The position numbers and the translations under genes are program-made. Positions 6,401-12,136 of a DNA stretch of 12,136 nt are shown in pieces. Below the pieces are notes generated by a model that did no database searches, was not told where the DNA came from, and saw nothing but the letters and a program-made list of their open reading frames with translations. Source of the DNA: Gemmataceae bacterium (GTDB lineage Bacteria; Planctomycetota; Planctomycetia; Gemmatales; Gemmataceae). The DNA lies in the NCBI GenBank assembly GCA_947490035.1, contig CANLGS010000045.1:1-12136 (forward strand), given 5' to 3'. Position 1 is the stretch's first letter. Every line of letters begins with the position of its first letter.

Positions 6401-9400
6401 TCGCCGCCGACTCCGCGAGGCTGGTCGAGCGGTACGTCGTGTTCAGCGGGTCGCACGCGACCACGTGAATCATCGCGTGCGGGCCGACATCTTTACGCGG
6501 TAGCTTCACGACGCCGTCCTTGTCGGCGCTCAGGTTCACCGCGACCGCGGAGGCGTCGTAGAGGAAATCGAGGTCGGCGAAGTCGGCCACGAGCGGCCCG
6601 ACGAGCGGTTCCGGCGCGGGCACAACGGGCTTCGGCGTTTCGCCGCCGGGCACGACGCCACCGCCCTTGCCGAAGTGATCGCCGCCGACCGCGACCTGCT
6701 CGCCGGTCTCCGTGAGCCGCACGGCCCACGGGTTGAGGAGCAGTTCCGGCCGCGCGAGCATGTTGCCGGGGAACTTCTTCTGGTTGCGCCGTTCGAGCAC
6801 GTAGCGGTACTCGTCGCCGATGTTGCGGCCGGTCAAGTACACCGACTCCGCGTGCAGCGGAAACGCGCCGTCCGGCTCCGTATCGCGCACCTTCGACAGG
6901 TTGCCGAAGGCCGAGAACGCCGGCTGGTAGCGCGTCGCGAACACGTGGACGCGCGTGAACTTCGAGTCGTTCCGCAACTGAATGGCGACGTTGTCCTTGT
7001 CCGCGATGATGCCTTCGATCTGCACCGCCTTCAGACCGGGCAGTTGAAGCTGGCGGACGTTGTTCATCACGTAGCCGTCGTGCGCCGCGCCCTCCGCGAC
7101 GCGGATCCGAATCTTCTCGCCGCCACGCTTGAGGTAAAGATCGTAGTCGCCCGGCGCGAGGCCGCGGAGTTCGAGCAACCCCTTATCAATGGAGAGCGCC
7201 GCGAACTTGTCGGTGCGGATCACGTCGCCGCGCACCTCGAAGAGCGCGAGTTCTTCGCGCACCGGCTTGCCGGCCGAGCCGAGATACGGGAGCGTGATGG
7301 CGTCGCCCGACTTCGCGTGAATCAACTGCCGGTACGTGTGCCGGTCGGTGGACAGGTGCCACGTGTGCGCGATGCCGTCGGGGTTGGTCGCGGTGACCGA
7401 TGTCACGTCGCCGAGCGAGCCGAGGAGAATGCGGCCCTTCGCGTCGCTCTTGAGAACGGCGTGAACTGCTTCCTTAAACTCGCGGTGCTTGATGCTCAGC
7501 GTCACCGGGCGGTCCGGCTTCGCCTCACCGGTGCGGCCCAGCAATTCGATCACGTAATCGGTGCCGAAGCGCGCGAGGTGCAGGTCTTCAATCTTGTCCG
7601 TGCGCGCGAACTCGCTCGCCGCGAACGACTGCGACGCGATCAGATCGACCGACTTCCCGGTGCTGACAACCTTCACCTTCGCGCTGATGGTCACGTCGAG
7701 CTTCGACAGCCGCGACGGAACACGAATCTCGTGGATCGACTCGCGGTCCTCGAACAGCTTGAAGTTCGGAATCTCGGTCGATGACGGCACGTTGTCGTGA
7801 TCGGTCGAGGTGATCCGCACGCGGACCTCTTCGAGCAACTTCACCGACACCGGGTTGCCGTTGAGCTTCAAGCCGGGGCGGATGAAGATCGGCGCGATGC
7901 GCTGCGAGATGAGGCTCTCGCGGTCGATGTGGATGCCGGCCGTGAGACGGAAGTTTTCGGCCTGGTGGTTCAGGTAATCGAGGCACGCGAAGTCGCCGCG
8001 CGACAGCACGACAGTCCGCCGGCCGGGGGCCGCGCTGAACGGCAGGTGGATCGTCCCTTCCTTGTCGGACTTGTACTCGACGGCGCCGAGCCACACGGCC
8101 GCGTCGTTCACCGGCTTCTGCCTCTCGTCTACCACGCGGACGACTTGGCCCGCCGTGCCGGTGGACACGATCGGGTACAGCCGGCCCTTGCGGATCAGCG
8201 CGCGGCTGCTCTTGCCGCCGCCGATGAGGTCGATGACGTACACGCCGGCGCGCCCGGCTTCGGGGAACGCGGGTTGGCCCTTCGGGTCGGGCAGTTCCAG
8301 CGTCAGCGCGGTGCGGCGGAACGGGTCCGCGTTGCCGGTAATCACGCGCTCCGCGTTCGCGACGAGGCCATCAAGGTTGATGTCGGTGTCGATCTCGCGG
8401 CCGTGCGTGCGGTAGAAGTGCCGCGCGTTGATCTCGTACACCTTCATCAGCAGCGTCGGCGCGTTCTTCACGAACACTTCCAACCGCATCGGTTCATCGA
8501 CACCCACATCGGTCTTGTTGGTGAACGCGAAGTCGATGTCCACGCGATCCTTCAGCGACTTCAGCGCCTCGGGTGGTACGAGCGTCGCCCAGCGTTCCGC
8601 GTCGCCGATGCCGCCGGTCAACTTCGACTCCGCGAACAGGTGCTTCAGAACCGTGGATTCGATGTAGGAGTCGAAGTCCTTCGTGGTGTCGGCGTCCGCG
8701 AGGAAGTGGAGGATGTAACTGCGGACCAACGCCGAGTCGTCGCCGACCACCGGCATGAGCGTGATCGCGGCGTAATCGACGCCGAGGTTCGCGGGGTAGT
8801 TGCGTGCGGTCTCGGAGTCGAGCAACCGGCGGTGCATGTACGCCTGCCCGCGCGGCAACTTCAGGTAATCGACTAACCGGTCCTTGCTGTATGCGCCCTC
8901 GGCGCGTTCGAACACGAGTCGGTGATACGCGACGTGCGCCTTGAGCGGGTTGTGAACCTGGTCGAGCCGGTCCGCGAACGCCTGGAGCTTCTCAAGGAAT
9001 GCCTTCGCGAGTTTGCGGTCGCGCTTCCAGTCGTCGTCGGTAGCGGGTTGGAGCTTCGTCACGTAAGCGGAGACGAACGGGGACTCGTTCAGCACCGCCG
9101 GCCTCAGCTTCAGTAGGTCGTCGAGTTGCGCGAGCGTCATCTGCCGGTGAACGGTGTACGCGCCGAACGACTGCTGGTGCGGCGCGACAACGTCCAAATC
9201 GTCTGCGACGAGCTTCGGCAGGTTCGCGATGTCGGGCCGCGTGAGCCGCGCGAGCAACTGCCGCCGGTTCTGCCACGAGAGCGCGTCGGCGGCAAGCCAC
9301 TCCAGCGCGTTCTCCTCGAAGTTGTCGAGGTTACCCCACCGGGCCAGCGACACGGCCTTGAGCGTGTCGCGGCTGATGAGCTTCTGGTCGAGCGCGATGG

Positions 9401-9807
9401 GCAGGTCCGGTGCGGCGCCGGGCGCCACTTCCTTGTGGTGGTCGAAGTGCAACCCGAGGCGCGCGGACGTATTCGAGCGCCTTCTTCGGATCCTTCTCGT
9501 AGGTGAGCAGCGCGTGGCGCGTCTGGATTTCGGTGAGCCGCGCCGTCTGGCCGTGCCGCTGGTGCCACAGATTCGTCTGCGGTGCGATCTTCTCGAACTG
9601 GCCGGAGTTCAGGTAGTGCAGGCAGTGGTAGTAGTAGAAGTCTTCGCTGCCGGGGATGAGCTGCTTGAGCGCCGCGTTGCGGTCCTTCGCGAGCGCGAAG
9701 TCCTCGACGAACCCGATGTCGCCGGCCGCGGAATGCGGGGTCACGAGTACCATCCCTCCGAGCGCCGCGAGGAACCCCGACATCAGCCAAACCGTCGCGC
9801 GTCGCAT
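3426..9807 (-). CDS. Secreted alpha-2-macroglobulin-like giant protein, frameshifted near 9460
   Basis: Intact, this would be about 2127 residues. It starts at the ATG at 9805-9807 after a Shine-Dalgarno GAGGG (9815-9819, 7-base spacer). Residues 1-28 are a signal peptide: MRR, a hydrophobic core (VWLMSGFLAALGGMVLV), then SAAG. Residues about 30-115 and the following part are helical. The middle (about 380-900) is beta-rich and resembles macroglobulin MG domains, for example VVRVVDERQKPVNDAAVWLG. A Pro/Gly/Lys-rich linker covers about 1336-1416. A TPR-like stretch covers about 1820-1915, and the C-terminal beta domain contains LPKVYVKVYAKLADGSV and GYTDLRGRFDY. No CGEQ thioester motif is present. 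Coding is open in one frame from 9452 down to 3426, and in another from 9807 to about 9460; the join is EYVR followed by RLGLHFDHH. One base too many, or a missing CG, in the CGCGCG tract at 9459-9466 explains the break. The family name is moderately sure; macroglobulin-like proteins trap proteases or act in envelope defence, but that role is not shown here. Confidence 0.7.
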
Positions 9808-10583
9808 CGTGGTGCCCTCGGCAAGTGAAGACGGACCGCCGGCGCGCGGCGGTCGCGGGAGAGATTGTCCCGAAGGGTTGAATCCTCTGGGTGCCTCACT
9901 CATCAGACGAGAGAGCGAAGTGCCGGGATGGTAAAGGTGTGGCAAAAAATCTGAAAGGTCACTTCGCGCCGGCGACATCAACCGGGTTGAATCTGCCGCG
10001 CGACGGGCCGCGAATACGGTCCGTTGGAGCCGGTTCCGCGGGCTGCCCGCGTTGTGCCGCGGTCCGGTCGCTGGTTCCTCCGCGCAGACGGATTGCAAGT
10101 CGGACGCCGAAGGCGGCGCCCGCACCGGTCACCGGGTAGACCTGTGTCTCGCGAGCGCCGGTTTCCCGTTTCTGATCTCAGGAGCCGACTCGCGGCGCCC
10201 GATTAGACGCGCAATGCGCCGGCCGGCGGGTGGGCGAAGCGCGCCGCGAACGAAGGGGTGGGTTCGGGTGGACGCGATTGACCGAATATCCGACACTCGC
10301 AAACCTCGGCCGGGGGCGAGAGTCGCGCGCGCCGATTCCTCTCATTTCCGGTTCACAAGTTCGTCGCTATCAATAACAGGAATTCATTCCGCCACTCGCC
10401 CCGTGACGACGCCAGCCGGCCTGGTGTCCGAAACCCCGCCCACGCGAAACCTTGCCCCCGCCCTGGGGTTTGCTGAACTGACTCGCACACGCCCTGACCT
10501 GGACCTGGGGTCCACACCGGTTCCAGTGGCGCGCGGGCGGCGAAGCATCCGACTCGTACCAATATCTCATTCGCTCGCTTCTC

Positions 10584-10614
10584 CGACGGCGCGACCACGG
10601 TCGCTCGTCCGTCG
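10584..10614 (+). promoter_or_regulatory. Two-step hairpin in probable 5' leader
   Basis: The outer stem CGACGG (10584-10589) pairs with CCGTCG (10609-10614), and the inner stem GCGACC (10591-10596) pairs with GGTCGC (10599-10604). They are separated by a small asymmetric bulge, with a two-base turn that would open to a larger loop in RNA. It sits about 40 bases before the ATG at 10656. It could be a leader structure or an operator; short stems are common at this GC content. Confidence 0.3.
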
Positions 10615-10640
10615 TTACGAATTCACGTTACTCACCGAAG

Positions 10641-10647
10641 AGAAGGG
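10641..10647 (+). promoter_or_regulatory. Ribosome binding site AGAAGGG
   Basis: AGAAGGG lies 8 bases before the ATG at 10656-10658. The spacing and purine content are good, and it fixes this ATG as the start of the downstream gene rather than any in-frame upstream codon. Confidence 0.55.
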
Positions 10648-10655
10648 CCTCTCCG

Positions 10656-12136
10656 ATGAACTGGTTTAAGTTCTTCCGCATGGTCGGTTCGTCCAAGCGG
10701 CCGTTCTCGAAGACCTCCAGCCCGCGCCACCGTCTGGCGCTCGAGACGCTGGAATCGCGCGAGGTGCCCGCGACCCCGACGGTCACGAGCGTCGTGCCGA
10801 CGACCGGCGCCCTCACCCCGCTCGACCCGACCACCGGGACGATCACGGTGTCGTTCTCGGAGAACGTGCGGGACGTGAGCCTCGCCACCGCCTCGACCGA
10901 GGCGCAGAACAGCGCCGCGCTTGTTGCCAACAACGACTTCCGGCTGTTCGCGTCGGACGGCACGCTGGCGACGATCACGAGCGTGACGTACACCGACGCG
11001 GCCGGCCTGAACCCGGCGATGGTCGTCATCTCGGCCTCCAACCTGAGCGTGGCGGGCACGGCGCTGACGGCCGGGACGTACTCGCTGTTCCTCCGCGGCG
11101 ACCGGATCAAGAGCGTGTCCACCAGCGACACGCTGGCCGCGCCGGGCCAGATCGTGGTCGCCAACGGCGGCCGCGGCAACGTCTCGACGGTCGCGCTCAA
11201 CGGGTCCAGCCTCGGCGCGGTCCAGACCCTCGGCCTGCCGTCGCAGGGCACCGCGCCCGCCGCCGTCGTCACCTACGCACCGACGGCGGCCGTCATCGCG
11301 GATGTGAACGCCGACGGCTTCAGCGACCTGCTCGTCGCCAGCAGCGGGTTCGACAACGTCCAGGTATACCTGGGCAACGCGCTGGGCGGGTTCTCCAGCC
11401 TCGCCGACACGACCCTCGCCCTGCCCACCGGGGCGGGGGCGAGCGCCCTCATCGCCACCGACCTGACCGGCGACGGCAAGGTCGATATCGCCGTCGCCAA
11501 CCGGTTGACCAACAACGTCAGCGTCTTCCTGAACCAGAACACCGCGCCGGGCCAGTTGCTGTTCAGCGCCGCGACGACCACCGCCGCCGGAAACGCGCCG
11601 GTCGCGATCGTGGCCGCGAACATCAACGGCGACCTGTTCCCGGACCTGGTTGTCGCCAACGGCGCGCTGGACGCGGCCGGCACCAGTTACACCGTCAACG
11701 TCCTCACCAACCCCGGCACCGGGGTGTTCAACGCGGCCGTGCCGATCATCGTCGGCACCAGCGCCCCGCTCGACCTGACCACCCCGACGAGCCTCGCGGT
11801 CGGCTTCTTCGACAACGACGCGCTGGTGGACCTGGTGGTGGGCGGGGCGACCGGCCTGTCAATCCTCACGAACACGAGCGCGGGCGCCGTCCCGAGTTTC
11901 ACGCCCTTGTTCATCCCGGTCGCGACTCCCATCGTGTCGGTCGCCACTGGCATCGTCCGCACCAACGCCGGCGGGTCCACGCTCAACGACATCGTCGCGA
12001 CCACGACCAACGCCGCCGGCGGGTTGATGGCGTTCCTCAACGACACGGCCGCCGCGCTCGGTTCGCCGGCCGCGTTCCGGGCGACCGGCCCGATCAGCGC
12101 CACCGGCGCCGGCCCCACCGCGCCCAACGTCGCCAC
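10656..12136 (+). CDS. Surface protein: LExLExREVPA motif, Ig-like domain, FG-GAP/VCBS-like repeats (3' cut)
   Basis: The first 493 codons of a longer protein, probably exported. The N-terminus is basic (MNWFKFFRMVGSSKRPFSK) and is followed by LALETLESREVPA (27-39), the same motif as in the protease-like protein at 860-2911. Residues about 41-165 look like a bacterial Ig-like fold of the SbsA type: PTVTSVVPTTG, then ITVSFSENV, and later TAGTYSLFLRG. From about 195 onwards there are FG-GAP/VCBS-like repeats with calcium-loop cores at 216 (DVNADGFSD), 269 (DLTGDGKVD), 322 (NINGDLFPD) and 386 (DNDALVD), each preceded by a small hydrophobic strand and followed by LVVA-like strands. The later loops are degenerate and likely bind calcium weakly. 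Such repeats usually form a beta-propeller used in adhesion or as a scaffold. No catalytic domain is visible before the window ends in mid codon. The start is supported by the ribosome binding site. Confidence 0.88.
   Translation, partial: MNWFKFFRMVGSSKRPFSKTSSPRHRLALETLESREVPATPTVTSVVPTTGALTPLDPTTGTITVSFSENVRDVSLATASTEAQNSAALVANNDFRLFASDGTLATITSVTYTDAAGLNPAMVVISASNLSVAGTALTAGTYSLFLRGDRIKSVSTSDTLAAPGQIVVANGGRGNVSTVALNGSSLGAVQTLGLPSQGTAPAAVVTYAPTAAVIADVNADGFSDLLVASSGFDNVQVYLGNALGGFSSLADTTLALPTGAGASALIATDLTGDGKVDIAVANRLTNNVSVFLNQNTAPGQLLFSAATTTAAGNAPVAIVAANINGDLFPDLVVANGALDAAGTSYTVNVLTNPGTGVFNAAVPIIVGTSAPLDLTTPTSLAVGFFDNDALVDLVVGGATGLSILTNTSAGAVPSFTPLFIPVATPIVSVATGIVRTNAGGSTLNDIVATTTNAAGGLMAFLNDTAAALGSPAAFRATGPISATGAGPTAPNVA

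Larger units (their letters stand above)
9808..10655. other. 848-base divergent intergenic region
   Basis: This separates the minus-strand macroglobulin-like gene from the plus-strand Ig/FG-GAP gene and should contain both promoters. Open frames cross it on both strands, but their translations are Arg/Pro/Ser-rich without conserved-looking segments, as expected by chance at this GC content. Two patches are relatively AT-rich: 9938-9955 (GGCAAAAAATCTGAAAGG) and about 10340-10390 (including CTATCAATAACAGGAATTC). They are plausible promoter areas for the minus and plus genes respectively, but neither shows a -35/-10 pair good enough to call. A G-run cluster lies at 10228-10270. A hairpin lies at 10584-10614. 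I see no RNA gene that I can name. Confidence 0.5.

Noticed and set aside
6675..7784. 369-codon plus-strand open frame opposite the giant gene
   Set aside because: An antisense shadow with Arg/Val/Leu-rich composition and no recognisable motif. The minus-strand frame has domain-like structure throughout.
3426..9452. Separate gene starting at the TTG at 9452
   Set aside because: It would lack the signal peptide and cut a protein whose N-terminal part continues smoothly in the other frame. A frameshift explains the data better.
10052..10669. 205-codon plus-strand open frame in the intergenic region running into the next gene
   Set aside because: Low-complexity Arg/Pro/Ser composition, out of frame with the well-supported start at 10656, and no ribosome binding site.

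Overview
The window is GC-rich, tightly coding DNA, most likely from a planctomycete of the Gemmata group (Gemmataceae). Three observations point there. Two large proteins carry the N-terminal motif LExLExREVPA that I associate with that lineage. There is a very large secreted macroglobulin-like protein. A small ORF ends in a GCWVVDLLLG segment that I recognise from planctomycete proteins. The taxonomic call rests on recognition, not on a database search.

Layout from left to right: (1) on the minus strand, a 3'-truncated ABC-type ATPase of the ModF-like single-subunit kind (1-606); (2) a 253-base divergent gap; (3) on the plus strand, a matrixin-like zinc-protease domain followed by FG-GAP/VCBS-like calcium-loop repeats (860-2911); (4) a small repeat island (2923-3130) made of a REP-like inverted pair with GTAG/CTAC ends, inserted between two 45-base direct repeats that duplicate the 3' end of a small minus-strand gene (3076-3294); (5) a 14-bp perfect inverted repeat (3351-3410) just past the end of the next gene; (6) a minus-strand gene of about 6.4 kb for a secreted, thioester-less alpha-2-macroglobulin-like protein (3426-9807), interrupted by a frameshift near 9460; (7) an 848-base divergent intergenic region; (8) on the plus strand, a second surface protein with an Ig-like domain and FG-GAP/VCBS-like repeats, cut by the window end (10656-12136).

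No operon is evident: the large genes are arranged divergently or convergently, each apparently with its own control region. The shared theme is the cell exterior. A secreted protease-like protein, a macroglobulin-like protein and a repeat-rich adhesin-like protein lie side by side, but nothing in the sequence proves that they act together. I see no CRISPR array, no complete transposon, no rRNA, and no tRNA I would defend. The most unusual parts are the REP/duplication island, where the repeat supplies the stop codon of the neighbouring gene, the frameshift in the macroglobulin gene, and the incomplete zinc-binding motif of the protease.
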